From: UTCFX2 sp002050125
GTDB taxonomy: Bacteria; Chloroflexota; Anaerolineae; Anaerolineales; UBA4823
Direction: 5' to 3'
DNA: 64,000 nt
NCBI GenBank assembly: GCA_027494035.1
Contig: JAOSJQ010000001.1
Coordinates: 682,001-746,000 of the forward strand
In this document: positions 8,415-17,268 of the stretch, one piece after another
How positions within the stretch are numbered: position 1 is the first letter of the stretch
How the letters are laid out: each line of letters starts with the position of its first letter
The notes under the pieces: model-generated
What the model was told of the DNA's origin: nothing
The model's database searches: none
The model's input: only the letters and a program-made list of their open reading frames with translations
Made by a program: the position numbers and the translations under genes

Positions 8415-9620
8415 TCAATCATCGTCCAGGTTTTCAAAGATTCCAGCCGCGCCCATTCCGCCGCCAATGCACATGGTAACCATGCCAAATTGCACCTTGC
8501 GGCGTTTCATCTCGTAGATGAGTTGAGTGGTCAGCTTGGCGCCGGTACAGCCGAGCGGATGTCCAAGCGCGATGGCTCCTCCGTTCACATTGGTGATCTC
8601 GGGATTCAAGCCCAGCTCGCGCATCACCGCCAGCCCCTGAGCAGCAAACGCCTCGTTGAGTTCGATCAAGCCGATGTCGCTCAGCGCCAGCCCAGCCAGT
8701 TTCAACGCTTTGGGCACAGCGACTATCGGTCCAATACCCATGATCTCCGGCGGCACACCGCCCACTGCATACGCAACGAAACGCACCAGCGGCTTAAGCC
8801 CGAGCGCCTCCGCCCGCGCCTGCGACATCACGACTGCGCCAGCGGCGCCGTCCGACATTTGCGAAGAGTTCCCGGCAGTTACCGTGCCCCCTTCCTTGAA
8901 CGCGGGCTTGAGTTTCGCCAGGGCTTCCAGGCTCGTATCCGCCCGCGGACCTTCGTCGCGCTTGAACACGAAGGTGCGCGTCTGTTTGTGCCCATTTTCG
9001 CCTGGCTCGACGATCGAGATCTCCAGCGGGACGATTTCGGGATCGAAGGTTCCGGCTTCGACCGCCCGGCTGGCTTTGAGGTTGCTTTCCAGCGCGAATT
9101 GATCCTGGTCTACGCGGCTGACGCCGTACTGAACCGCCACATTCTCCGCCGTCAATCCCATAGCCGTGAATGCCTGCGGCATGTCCTCCGCCAGGACCGG
9201 CATGGGCGCAAACTTGAACCCGGTCATAGGCACCATGCTCATCGATTCAGCGCCGCCCGCCAGGATCACCTGCGCCTGCCCCGCCATGATCGCGAAGGCT
9301 GCATGAGCGATGCTCTGCAAACCCGAAGAGCAGAAGCGGTTGATCGTTTCAGCCGGCACGCTGTTAGGTAAGCCTGCGGCGAGCGCCACCAACCGCGCCA
9401 TATTCATGCCCTGCTCGCCCTCTGGAAAAGCACAGCCCAATACCACATCATCGATTTCCGCCGGGTTCAAAGCGGGCACGCGCTTCAACAACTCGCGAAT
9501 CACAGCCACGGACATGACGTCCGGTCGGGTAGTCGCCAGGCTGCCGCGTTTGGCTTTTCCCACTGCGGTGCGCGCCGCCGCAACAATTACAGGTTCTCTG
9601 GATGGATCGTTTACAGCCAT
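8415..9620 (-). CDS. fadA: Acetyl-CoA acyltransferase (thiolase)
   Basis: A 401-residue thiolase, cleaving 3-ketoacyl-CoA with CoA in the last step of beta-oxidation. The catalytic set is complete: nucleophile C97 in NRFCSSGLQ, H354 in GHPLGCTGA and C384 in CIGGGMG. Length matches degradative thiolases. AGGAG precedes the start. It lies 76 bases downstream of the fadN-type gene and upstream of SCP2, forming a short oxidation operon. A biosynthetic acetoacetyl-CoA thiolase is possible but less likely beside fadN. Confidence 0.93.
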   Translation of the reverse strand: MAVNDPSREPVIVAAARTAVGKAKRGSLATTRPDVMSVAVIRELLKRVPALNPAEIDDVVLGCAFPEGEQGMNMARLVALAAGLPNSVPAETINRFCSSGLQSIAHAAFAIMAGQAQVILAGGAESMSMVPMTGFKFAPMPVLAEDMPQAFTAMGLTAENVAVQYGVSRVDQDQFALESNLKASRAVEAGTFDPEIVPLEISIVEPGENGHKQTRTFVFKRDEGPRADTSLEALAKLKPAFKEGGTVTAGNSSQMSDGAAGAVVMSQARAEALGLKPLVRFVAYAVGGVPPEIMGIGPIVAVPKALKLAGLALSDIGLIELNEAFAAQGLAVMRELGLNPEITNVNGGAIALGHPLGCTGAKLTTQLIYEMKRRKVQFGMVTMCIGGGMGAAGIFENLDDD

Positions 9621-9696
9621 ATCTTTTTCTCCTATCCGTTTTCAATCCAGGTGGTTCGGTGGATTCGGGTTTTCAGGTAATCCTTCACCGTAAGCC

Positions 9697-12117
9697 TCAA
9701 TTCCGCAGCGGTTTGCCGGTCTGCAGCAGGTTCCACATGCGCTGTTGGGTCTTTTCCTGCCCGCAGAGCCACAGGAAAGCCTCGCGCTCCAGATCCAGGA
9801 TGTACTGCTCATCCACCCAGGCTGGGCTGCTCAGGTCGCCGCCCGTCAGCACGCCAGCCAGCTTCCCGGCAATCACCGCTTCGTACTCGGTGATATATCC
9901 GCCTTCCTTCATCATATAGATGCCGACTTGCATCGCCGCCAGCGCATCCCGTCCCGCGGCATAGATCTTCTCGGGCAAAGGCGGCTGGTAGCCGGTGGAG
10001 CGCAGGTACAGCACCTCTTTTTTAGCTTCGCTTAGCAGCGCGTCGCGGTTCATCACCACCCGGTCCGCCGGTCCTAAAATCCCCATCTGGCGCGCTTCTT
10101 CGGCGCTGGTCGCGACCTTTGCCAGACCGATCTGCTCAAAGGCGCGCTGTAAAAGCGCCAGCGGCTCCAGATTTTTGGTCCGCATCGCGGGGTTGATCAC
10201 GCGGCGCATGATTTCTTTTGTGCCCCCGCCGGCTGGGATAACACCCGCGCCGATTTCCACCAGCCCGGCGTACAACTCCGCGGCAGCCACCACCCGGCTG
10301 GCGCTCATGGTGACCTCGGCGCCGCCCCCGAGCGCCATCCCCGCCGGCGCAACGACGACCGGCTTGGGGAAGTAGCGCACCCGCATCAGGATATCCTGCA
10401 TACTCTTGACCAGCGCTTCGAGCTGCTCCCATTGCCCGCTCTGCGCCGACATCACCACCAGGAACAGGTTCGCGCCGGCGCTGAAGTTGTCCCCCTCGTG
10501 CCCGATCACCAGCCCTTCGTAGTCGCCTTCGATCATATCCAGGGCATATTGGATCATCTCGAAGATGTCGGTGTCCAACGTGCCCATTTTGGTTTTGAAT
10601 TCCAAGCCGGCTACTCCATCCCCCAGGTCATAGAGATTTGCGCCCGGGTTTTTCTTGATGATCCGACCCGCGGCTTTGAGTTCCGCCAGGGCAACCCTGC
10701 CGGGCATCCTGGGGATAGTCTCGTACGCGCCAAGCGAGGGGTTGAACACCCCGACCTTGGTCCCATCCTGATATTGATAGAAGCTGGCGCACCCTACTGA
10801 AAGCATCTCGTCCACCCAGGGAGCGGCGGGGAAGCCGGCTGCGCGCATCGCCTGAGCCGCCTCTGCTACGCCCAACATATCCCAGGTTTCGAATGGGCCC
10901 GCTTCACGCCCAAAGCCCCAGCGCATCGCATCATCGATCGGCTTTGGCGTGTCCGCTATTTCGGGAACGCGTTCGGACGCATACGCCAGGCTTTGGTAGG
11001 TCAATGCCCGCACCAGTTGTCCAGCGCGATCTTCCGCCTCCAGCAGGATTTGCAGCCTCTCAGCCAGCTTTTCTTTGTCTTTGACCTTGCCCAGCGAATC
11101 GATGCGCACTTTTTGAGCTGGCTCATATTCCAGCGTGGAAAGGTTGAGCGTCCGAAATTCTTTCCCGCCTTCCGTGCGCACCTCTTTATAAAACCCTTCC
11201 TTCGTCTTTCCGCCCAGCGAGCCGCGCCCGACCAGCGTATCAATTAAATGCTGGACCGGCTCAGACGCCAGATAGCGCAAGGCGTGTTCGTCGTACGGGA
11301 TCGCCGGCATCAGGTTCCTCCCGACGTGATCCCAGACGTCGATGCCGACCAGATCGATCAAGCGAAAGGTCGCCGTTTTGGGGTTTCCAATCGCCGGACC
11401 GGTGATGGCGTCAACTTCATCCACCGTGTAGCCGTTTTTCAGAATGTAGTCCAACGCGAACGCCGCGCTGCCAAACGCCAGCCGGTTGGCAATGAAGTTG
11501 GGCGTGTCTTTGGCTGGCACAATGCCCTTGCCAAGCCGGAGTTCACAGAACCGGTTGATCGAATCGACCACATCGACCAGGGTGTCTTTTGTTGGAATCA
11601 CTTCCAGCAATTTGAGGTAGCGCGGAGGATTGAAGAAGTGCGTGCCCAGGAAATGCTGCTTGAAGCTTTGCGACCGCCCTTCTGCGATGGAGCTGACCGG
11701 AATCCCGGAGGTGTTGGTGGACACAATCGCATCCGGCTTGCGCACGGCGTCGACGCGTTCCATCAGTCGCCGCTTGATCTCGAGGTTCTCCACCACCACT
11801 TCGATCACCCAGTCCGCTTCCCGCACGGCTTCGAAGTCATCTTCTAGGTTGCCGATTTTCACCCAGGCGGCGCGCTCCGGGGTGAAAAAGCTGGCGGGGC
11901 GTGATTTAAGCGCCCGATCCAGCCCTTCACGCACGATGCGGTTGCGCACCACCGGGTCTGCCAGAGACAACCCTTTTTTCGCCTCATCTGGGGTGAGTTC
12001 TTTTGGAATCACGTCTAACAATGTGACGCGTACGCCCGCGTTCGCCAGATGAGCGGCGATCCCCGCGCCCATCGTGCCCGCGCCTATCACAACGACATGG
12101 TAAATGTTGTACTGCAT
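9697..12117 (-). CDS. fadN: 3-hydroxyacyl-CoA dehydrogenase / enoyl-CoA hydratase, FadN type
   Basis: An 806-residue bifunctional beta-oxidation protein. The start at 12117 is preferred over an in-frame TTG at 12135 because AAAGGAGG lies just before it. An NAD-binding Rossmann fold comes first (VVIGAGTMGAGIAAHLANAGV-like loop), followed by the 3-hydroxyacyl-CoA dehydrogenase helical domains. The enoyl-CoA hydratase domain lies at the C-terminal end (GHEGDNFSAGANL, then GGGAEVTM near residue 600). This dehydrogenase-first order is that of Bacillus FadN, opposite to FadB/FadJ. It hydrates enoyl-CoA and oxidises 3-hydroxyacyl-CoA, passing product to the thiolase encoded next. Confidence 0.93.
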   Translation of the reverse strand: MQYNIYHVVVIGAGTMGAGIAAHLANAGVRVTLLDVIPKELTPDEAKKGLSLADPVVRNRIVREGLDRALKSRPASFFTPERAAWVKIGNLEDDFEAVREADWVIEVVVENLEIKRRLMERVDAVRKPDAIVSTNTSGIPVSSIAEGRSQSFKQHFLGTHFFNPPRYLKLLEVIPTKDTLVDVVDSINRFCELRLGKGIVPAKDTPNFIANRLAFGSAAFALDYILKNGYTVDEVDAITGPAIGNPKTATFRLIDLVGIDVWDHVGRNLMPAIPYDEHALRYLASEPVQHLIDTLVGRGSLGGKTKEGFYKEVRTEGGKEFRTLNLSTLEYEPAQKVRIDSLGKVKDKEKLAERLQILLEAEDRAGQLVRALTYQSLAYASERVPEIADTPKPIDDAMRWGFGREAGPFETWDMLGVAEAAQAMRAAGFPAAPWVDEMLSVGCASFYQYQDGTKVGVFNPSLGAYETIPRMPGRVALAELKAAGRIIKKNPGANLYDLGDGVAGLEFKTKMGTLDTDIFEMIQYALDMIEGDYEGLVIGHEGDNFSAGANLFLVVMSAQSGQWEQLEALVKSMQDILMRVRYFPKPVVVAPAGMALGGGAEVTMSASRVVAAAELYAGLVEIGAGVIPAGGGTKEIMRRVINPAMRTKNLEPLALLQRAFEQIGLAKVATSAEEARQMGILGPADRVVMNRDALLSEAKKEVLYLRSTGYQPPLPEKIYAAGRDALAAMQVGIYMMKEGGYITEYEAVIAGKLAGVLTGGDLSSPAWVDEQYILDLEREAFLWLCGQEKTQQRMWNLLQTGKPLRN

Positions 12118-12310
12118 TTGGCCTCCTTTTTTCAACTACTGAACGCCAGAGATTGATGGGGTTTGATCAAACGCTCCACCAGCGCATCCCGATTGAACTT
12201 ATATTTGCACAATTGTGCCGAGGAGTTTTTCGGAGAGGGAAATTTAGCGGCTCGCCCGTTTCTCTCTTTCGAGCGAGGCCGTTATCTACGGTGCAATTTT
12301 TGGGTTATCA

Positions 12311-12355
12311 GAGGCTGCCGCGATTTGCCAGATTCTGGCTTATGCGGGCAGCCTC
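12311..12355. repeat. Nested inverted repeat in intergenic region
   Basis: Outer arms GAGGCTGCC (12311-12319) and GGCAGCCTC (12347-12355) enclose a second hairpin, GCCAGA-TTC-TCTGGC-like. It lies between the lipoprotein stop and the start of fadN. No T-run follows on either strand, so it is not a standard terminator. It may be a structured RNA end or a protein site. Confidence 0.45.
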
Positions 12356-12373
12356 CGTTGAGCGCAGTTCAGG

Positions 12374-13294
12374 CTACTGCGGCTGTTCCTGAAGATAAAC
12401 CATAAAATCCATGAACACCACCGCCGAGCCAGCCACATCGCGGTTGCCCACTCCGATCCCAATCTGACCGGCGGTGAATGTGCGGTCGCTCACCGAGGCA
12501 AGCTGGACCTCGTTAGCCCACAGGGTCAACTGACCATTCACACACTCAGCCCGCAGTTCGTTTTCCAGATTAGCCATGCGCACGGCGCCGGTTGTGTCGT
12601 AGCCCTCTTCCAGCCAGCGCATCTGACTGGCTTGCCTCAGACCGATCCCGTACCAGCCGTCGAAACCTACACCGAGGAAGTAGTAATTTCCGCCATTGAC
12701 GAAGTTGCAGATGACCCCATAATAGCCATCGATCGGTCCAGATATGCGCTTTCCAGAGACCTCCACCCGCGCGTTCCCGAATGGCTCGTTGCGCACGCTG
12801 AAGACGATATCCTTCGCCACCTGGTTGGTGATCATGTAGCCGCCGTAGGAGTATTGCAGGCGGAAGCTGTCCGTCTTATCAGTGATCCAGAAACCAGATT
12901 TGAGATCGTCCTGGAAGACCAGACTCCACTGTGGTTCGGGCGTGGAGGTAGCCGTCGACGTGAATTCGGGGGTTGGCGTTTCACTGGGCAACGGCGTATT
13001 GGTCGGCGGGGGCGTGGAGGTTGGCGGGAGCGTTTCAATCGGCTCCGGCGTGCTGGTCGGCGGCATGACCTCCCCCTCGGGCGTCAACGATCCCAGCGCC
13101 TGGGCGTCCAAAGTTGGAGTAACCTGTACGGCGCTTTGGGTCAGCTCTGCGGCGATTGTCTCCACCGCCTGCGTATATTCCAGTTCCGAACCCTGGGTGG
13201 GTGCAGGTCCGCCGAGGATCGCCTGGCAGCCAGTTGCAACCAGCGCGGCAACTACAATCAGAGCAATAACAGGGATATTCGATCGAACGTGCAT
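12374..13294 (-). CDS. Lipoprotein with Pro/Thr linker and concanavalin-like domain
   Basis: A 306-residue predicted lipoprotein. The N-terminal signal ends in a lipobox, LVATGC (lipidated Cys23). After a short segment comes a low-complexity linker rich in Pro, Thr and Glu (about residues 75-125, repeated STP and TPP units). A C-terminal beta-rich domain of about 180 residues follows, starting WSLVFQDDLKSG and ending MDFMVYL. That domain resembles the concanavalin/LamG-like folds of surface sugar- or ligand-binding proteins. It is cell-surface anchored; the ligand is unknown. Its position within the fatty-acid block may be accidental. Confidence 0.75.
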   Translation of the reverse strand: MHVRSNIPVIALIVVAALVATGCQAILGGPAPTQGSELEYTQAVETIAAELTQSAVQVTPTLDAQALGSLTPEGEVMPPTSTPEPIETLPPTSTPPPTNTPLPSETPTPEFTSTATSTPEPQWSLVFQDDLKSGFWITDKTDSFRLQYSYGGYMITNQVAKDIVFSVRNEPFGNARVEVSGKRISGPIDGYYGVICNFVNGGNYYFLGVGFDGWYGIGLRQASQMRWLEEGYDTTGAVRMANLENELRAECVNGQLTLWANEVQLASVSDRTFTAGQIGIGVGNRDVAGSAVVFMDFMVYLQEQPQ

Positions 13295-13328
13295 ACTTCC
13301 TCTCCTCGATTACAGGTTTTCCAATGAG

Positions 13329-14642
13329 CTAAGTTGCATCGCTGGTTTTCTTTACCAGTAGTTTATCCACACGAAACCCATCCATGTCGATAATCTCGAA
13401 GTGGAACTCGCCCCATTCAAATTGATCACCGGTTGCGGGGATTTTTCCAAGTTCAACCATCGCAAAACCGCCTACCGTCTCATAATAGCCCCGATCGTAA
13501 TCCTGCATCTCCGAAATATGCAAGGCTTCCATGAACTCATCCACTGGCAGCAACCCATCGACAAGCCAGGAACCATCCGTGCGCTGAAAAATGCTCAACT
13601 CGTCAGATGCATCTCGTGAGGCGATTTCACCAATGAATGCCTCCAGTATATCATGAATTGTCAACAAACCTTGCAGACCGCCGTACTCATCGATCACCAT
13701 CAAGATATCCGGTTCCGTGGATTTAAAGATCTCCAGTACTCGCAGCGCTGGTGTGTTCTCGGGCACAAAGATCGGCGGGATCAATATCGCCTCCAAGCTA
13801 ACCGGAGCGCCCGACAAACAGACTCGCAACAGGTCTTCCGCCAGGACGACACCCTGCACATCATCCAGGCTGCGACGCGCAACTGGAAAACACGAATGCT
13901 GGCTTTTTGCGATCTTCTCTAGGTTGAGTTCGAGCGGTTCGTCCAGATCCAGCCATTCGATTTCGGTGCGCGGGGTGATCAGTGTGCCTGCCCGGCGGTC
14001 GCCCAGTCTGAAGACTCCGGAGACCATGGTCCTCTCGACTTCCAGGATCACGCCGGCTCGGGTCGCCTGTGTAATGAGCACTTTCAGGTCATCTTCGGTC
14101 ACCAGCGGCTCGTCTGGTTCTTCAGCCTGCATTATTCTCAGAATCAGGTCGGTCGTTGCGCTGAGCAGCCGCGCCATCGGCGCAGTCAACCTGGCAAACA
14201 GACTCATCGGTTTCGCCAAAGCCGCCGCCAGACTTTCGGGGCGGATCAGGGCCAGCCGCTTCGGCACCAGTTCTCCAAGCACCAGGTTCAGAAAGGTGAT
14301 TATGATCACCACCAGGCTGAAAGCGATCACCTGGCTGTAGGGCGCCAGCGCCTGGATTTTGGCTAATCTGGCGGCAAGCGCCTGCGCGATAGTCGCTCCC
14401 CCGAATGCTCCCGCCAGCACTCCCACCAGAGTTATGCCGATTTGTACACTGGCAAGAAAAGCTGTGGGTTCATGCGCCAGTTTTAACGCTGCGCTTGCCC
14501 CGCGATCCCCCCGCCTTGCGCGCTCTTGCAGGCGGTTTTTGCGGGCAGTGACGATTGCAAATTCGCTCATCGCCAACACACCGTTGAACAGGATCAGGAC
14601 CAGAATCATCAAAATTTCAGCTGAAATTGAGGCCATACTCAT
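13329..14642 (-). CDS. CNNM/CorC-family membrane protein with CBS domains
   Basis: A 437-residue member of the HlyC/CorC (CNNM, DUF21) family, linked to divalent-cation (Mg2+) transport or homeostasis. The N-terminal domain has about four membrane segments (starting ISAEILMILVLILFNGVL, later VIAFSLVVIIITFLNLVLGE). A pair of CBS domains follows (TLITPRTEIEWLD, then ILMVIDEYGGLQGLLT). The C-terminal CorC/HlyC domain starts near DGSWLVDGLLPVDEF. Domain order and length are typical. The old name 'hemolysin' is not supported functionally. It lies alone on the minus strand between the lipoprotein and acyl-CoA dehydrogenase genes. Confidence 0.9.
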   Translation of the reverse strand: MSMASISAEILMILVLILFNGVLAMSEFAIVTARKNRLQERARRGDRGASAALKLAHEPTAFLASVQIGITLVGVLAGAFGGATIAQALAARLAKIQALAPYSQVIAFSLVVIIITFLNLVLGELVPKRLALIRPESLAAALAKPMSLFARLTAPMARLLSATTDLILRIMQAEEPDEPLVTEDDLKVLITQATRAGVILEVERTMVSGVFRLGDRRAGTLITPRTEIEWLDLDEPLELNLEKIAKSQHSCFPVARRSLDDVQGVVLAEDLLRVCLSGAPVSLEAILIPPIFVPENTPALRVLEIFKSTEPDILMVIDEYGGLQGLLTIHDILEAFIGEIASRDASDELSIFQRTDGSWLVDGLLPVDEFMEALHISEMQDYDRGYYETVGGFAMVELGKIPATGDQFEWGEFHFEIIDMDGFRVDKLLVKKTSDAT

Positions 14643-14742
14643 AGTTTACCGACCCATTTTCTGCTAGTCAAGCAGAAAAACCTTTCACCCCAAAGGGCAT
14701 ATACAGTGAAGCAGCGCGTTCGATGGTTATTTATGTACCGCT

Positions 14743-14763
14743 TCTGGCTGAGCTTGAGCCAGA
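14743..14763. repeat. Short perfect inverted repeat
   Basis: TCTGGCT (14743-14749) and AGCCAGA (14757-14763) with a 7-base loop, in the gap between the CNNM gene and the acyl-CoA dehydrogenase stop. It could fold the 3' end of the minus-strand dehydrogenase transcript; no T-run is present. Confidence 0.35.
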
Positions 14764-14832
14764 GAGGCGGGTTGTTAAGGTGCGGTGAAAACGGGCGCAG
14801 TTAATCTAATTCCCTGCGCTGCCCAACCCCGC

Positions 14833-16086
14833 TTAACGTAAGTCGCGGCCCGAGTAATCCAAAATCTGGCGCGCCACGATCAGCCGGTTGATCTGACCCG
14901 TACCTTCATAGATGTCGCTGATTTTGGCGTCGCGGAACCATTTCTCGAGCAGGTAGTCGCGGCTGAAGCCCAGCGGTCCCAGCAATTCGACCGCGCGCTG
15001 CGTGATCTTGGTGACGATATCACCGGCGCGCACTTTGCACATCGAAGCCTCTTTGGAGTTGGGGCGCTGGTTGTCCGCCATCCAAACCGCCTTGATCACC
15101 AGCAGCCAGGCTGACTTCAGCAGGACTTCCATGTCGACGACTTCGCGTTCGATGTTGGTCATTTTCTGGCGCGGCAAGCCGTAGCGCACTTCGATCCCGC
15201 GCTCTGCCAGCATGGATTTCAGCTCTTCCAGCGCGGCGCGCGCCACGCCCACCGCGGTCGCGGCGACCAAGGGTCGGGTGGCGTCAAACGTCGCCATGGC
15301 GCCCTTGAAGCCCTTGGTTGTAGGCTCTTTGACCACCTCGGCGCTGCCGAGCAGGTTTTCGAAGGGCACGCGGGCGTCTTGCAGCACGATCGAGACCGTG
15401 TCGCTGGCGCGAATCCCCATCTTGTGTTCCAGTTTGGTGACCGTGGCGCCGGGCGTGTTCGCCGGAACCACAAACGCCCTCATCCCAGCGCGGCCGGCTT
15501 CTGGATCTATCGTCGCCCAGACCACGACAAAACCATCACTCTCGCACAAGGCTTTATGACCGGCGGTGACGAAAATCTTCTCGCCGTTCAGCACCCATTC
15601 GTTGGTCTCGCGGTCCAGAACCGCGGCCGCGCGGATGGCAGATGTGTCCGAACCCGCCTGCGATTCGGTCATTGCCATGGCGCCAAATACCGGCTTGTCG
15701 CCTTTGAAGCGCGCCAGGAATTTCTCCTTCTGTTCGGGCGTGCCAGCCGCCTCCACCGCCGCCGCGCCCAAACCGCCCCCCGGCGTGCACAGGTACATCC
15801 CCACGTCCCCCCAGGAGAGCCTTTCGAGGGTGAAGGCGAGTTGCTGATAGCCGATGCGCGGACGCGGCTTGCCCTGTTCATCGACTTTTTTCTTCTCCGT
15901 CGGAGCAAGCGACCCTGCCCCGGTTTGGCGCATTGCCATGTGCATAAAATTGATATAGTCCCAGGGGATCTCGTGTTCATGTTCGTCAAAATAGCGCGAT
16001 TTTGGGCGCATCATATTAACCGCCACCGTCTCTAGGGCGGTGTCCATCATCTGGATCGGTTTGGGAGCCTCAAATTCGATCATCAT
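14833..16086 (-). CDS. Acyl-CoA dehydrogenase, catalytic type
   Basis: A 417-residue flavin enzyme that introduces the alpha-beta double bond into acyl-CoA and passes electrons to ETF. The FAD/substrate motif AMTESQAGSD is present, and the C-terminal segment YEGTGQINR carries the expected catalytic base E394. AGGAGG precedes two adjacent ATG codons; the first is annotated. It lies 36 bases downstream of a second dehydrogenase gene that lacks this Glu, on the same strand. The two may form a heteromeric enzyme or have different chain-length ranges. Substrate length cannot be read from sequence. Confidence 0.92.
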   Translation of the reverse strand: MMIEFEAPKPIQMMDTALETVAVNMMRPKSRYFDEHEHEIPWDYINFMHMAMRQTGAGSLAPTEKKKVDEQGKPRPRIGYQQLAFTLERLSWGDVGMYLCTPGGGLGAAAVEAAGTPEQKEKFLARFKGDKPVFGAMAMTESQAGSDTSAIRAAAVLDRETNEWVLNGEKIFVTAGHKALCESDGFVVVWATIDPEAGRAGMRAFVVPANTPGATVTKLEHKMGIRASDTVSIVLQDARVPFENLLGSAEVVKEPTTKGFKGAMATFDATRPLVAATAVGVARAALEELKSMLAERGIEVRYGLPRQKMTNIEREVVDMEVLLKSAWLLVIKAVWMADNQRPNSKEASMCKVRAGDIVTKITQRAVELLGPLGFSRDYLLEKWFRDAKISDIYEGTGQINRLIVARQILDYSGRDLR

Positions 16087-16122
16087 TGCCTCCTGTCGGT
16101 CTTTTCAAGCGCGGTCCTGCGA

Positions 16123-17217
16123 TCACACAATCGCCAGACCGTTCAGCATCGCAAAGCCGCGTCCGTTGCGCATCCACAACTCCACCGGATGCTCCCGGAT
16201 ATAGCCATGCCCGCCCAGCGTCTGAACCGCGCGGTCGCCGACCATCATCGCCATGTCGATGGCGCCGGTCAGCGCCAGGTACGCGGTTTTGTAAGCCTCG
16301 GCTTTGCCGCTGTCCAGCATCCAGGCAGCCTCCCACACCAGCAGCCGGATAGCTTCGATCTCGGTTGCCATCTCTGCCAGCATAAAGGCGATCGCCTGTT
16401 TTTGGGCGACCTTTACGCCGAAAACCTCGCGGTCCTTAGCATAATCGATCGCGTAATCCAGCGCCGCGCGCGACATTCCCACCGCCAGCGCCGCCAGCGC
16501 AACCTGCATCGAAGCCAGCAGCGGCGCGAATTCATGCCCCTCAGCTCCGCCCAGGCGATCCTCTTTGGCGACGTGCACCTCCTTGAGTTTCAAGGAAAAC
16601 AACGGCAGAGCGTGTACGCCTAAAGTCTTTTGGCGCTCGCCGATTTCGACCCCCAGCTGACCTTTGCGCAGGATGAACCCCTGAGTTGCGCCGTTCAGTT
16701 GGGCGTAGACGATCAACGCTTCAGCCTGCTCCGCATAGGGCACGTAAGTCTTCACACCATTCAGAAGGTACTCATCGCCTGCTTCGACCGCGGTCGTCTT
16801 CAAATCCTGCGGGTCGAAATCCAGCGCGGGTTCGATCAGAGCGGCAGTGTAAGGCGCCCACGAACCTTCAACGATCTGTGGCAGCCAGGTTTGTTTTTGC
16901 GCTTCACTGCCCGCCAGTGCGATCGGGGTGGCGAACAGCCCCGGCGCCAGCACCGCCAGCCCTCCAGCCAGGTCGCCGTAAGCCAGCTCTTCCGCCGCCA
17001 GCACGCCCGTCACCGCCGAACGCTCGCCGAAGCCGCCATACGCTTCCGGGACCGAGGCTTGCAAAAAACCCAATTCCCAGCCTTTTTCGATCAGCTTATG
17101 CGGCAGAGAATTTTCCTCATCGGCGTCGTGCATCGCTGGGCGCAGATCGTTTTGCGCATACCGGCGCACCGCCTCGACCAGCATTTGTTGTTCTTCGGTT
17201 GCCTCAAACGAATACAT
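16123..17217 (-). CDS. Acyl-CoA dehydrogenase-like subunit lacking the usual C-terminal catalytic Glu
   Basis: A 364-residue acyl-CoA dehydrogenase family member, short at the C-terminus. The N-terminal helical domain (EEQQMLVEAVRRYAQNDLRP), the PEAYGGFG segment, middle beta domain and C-terminal helices are present, including GGHGYIREHPVELW. The chain then ends NGRGFAMLNGLAIV, where family members normally have YEGT and the catalytic base. No frameshift is evident: a stop codon occurs naturally and the next gene starts 36 bases later. Paired FadE enzymes of Actinobacteria often have one subunit without the base; such a partnership with the next gene is inference. Confidence 0.85.
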   Translation of the reverse strand: MYSFEATEEQQMLVEAVRRYAQNDLRPAMHDADEENSLPHKLIEKGWELGFLQASVPEAYGGFGERSAVTGVLAAEELAYGDLAGGLAVLAPGLFATPIALAGSEAQKQTWLPQIVEGSWAPYTAALIEPALDFDPQDLKTTAVEAGDEYLLNGVKTYVPYAEQAEALIVYAQLNGATQGFILRKGQLGVEIGERQKTLGVHALPLFSLKLKEVHVAKEDRLGGAEGHEFAPLLASMQVALAALAVGMSRAALDYAIDYAKDREVFGVKVAQKQAIAFMLAEMATEIEAIRLLVWEAAWMLDSGKAEAYKTAYLALTGAIDMAMMVGDRAVQTLGGHGYIREHPVELWMRNGRGFAMLNGLAIV

Positions 17218-17268
17218 CGCTCCGTCTCCTTTCTATCGTCGAACCGATGAGCCCGGCGGGGCAGTCCC

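Noticed and set aside
7911..9371. Long plus-strand open frame of 486 codons opposite SCP2 and thiolase
   Set aside because: It is antisense to two clearly conserved genes and its translation is low-complexity Arg/His-rich; a codon-bias shadow.
12153..12405. Two overlapping plus-strand frames of about 80 codons before the lipoprotein stop
   Set aside because: No ribosome-binding site, no similarity, and they cross a nested hairpin; treated as intergenic.
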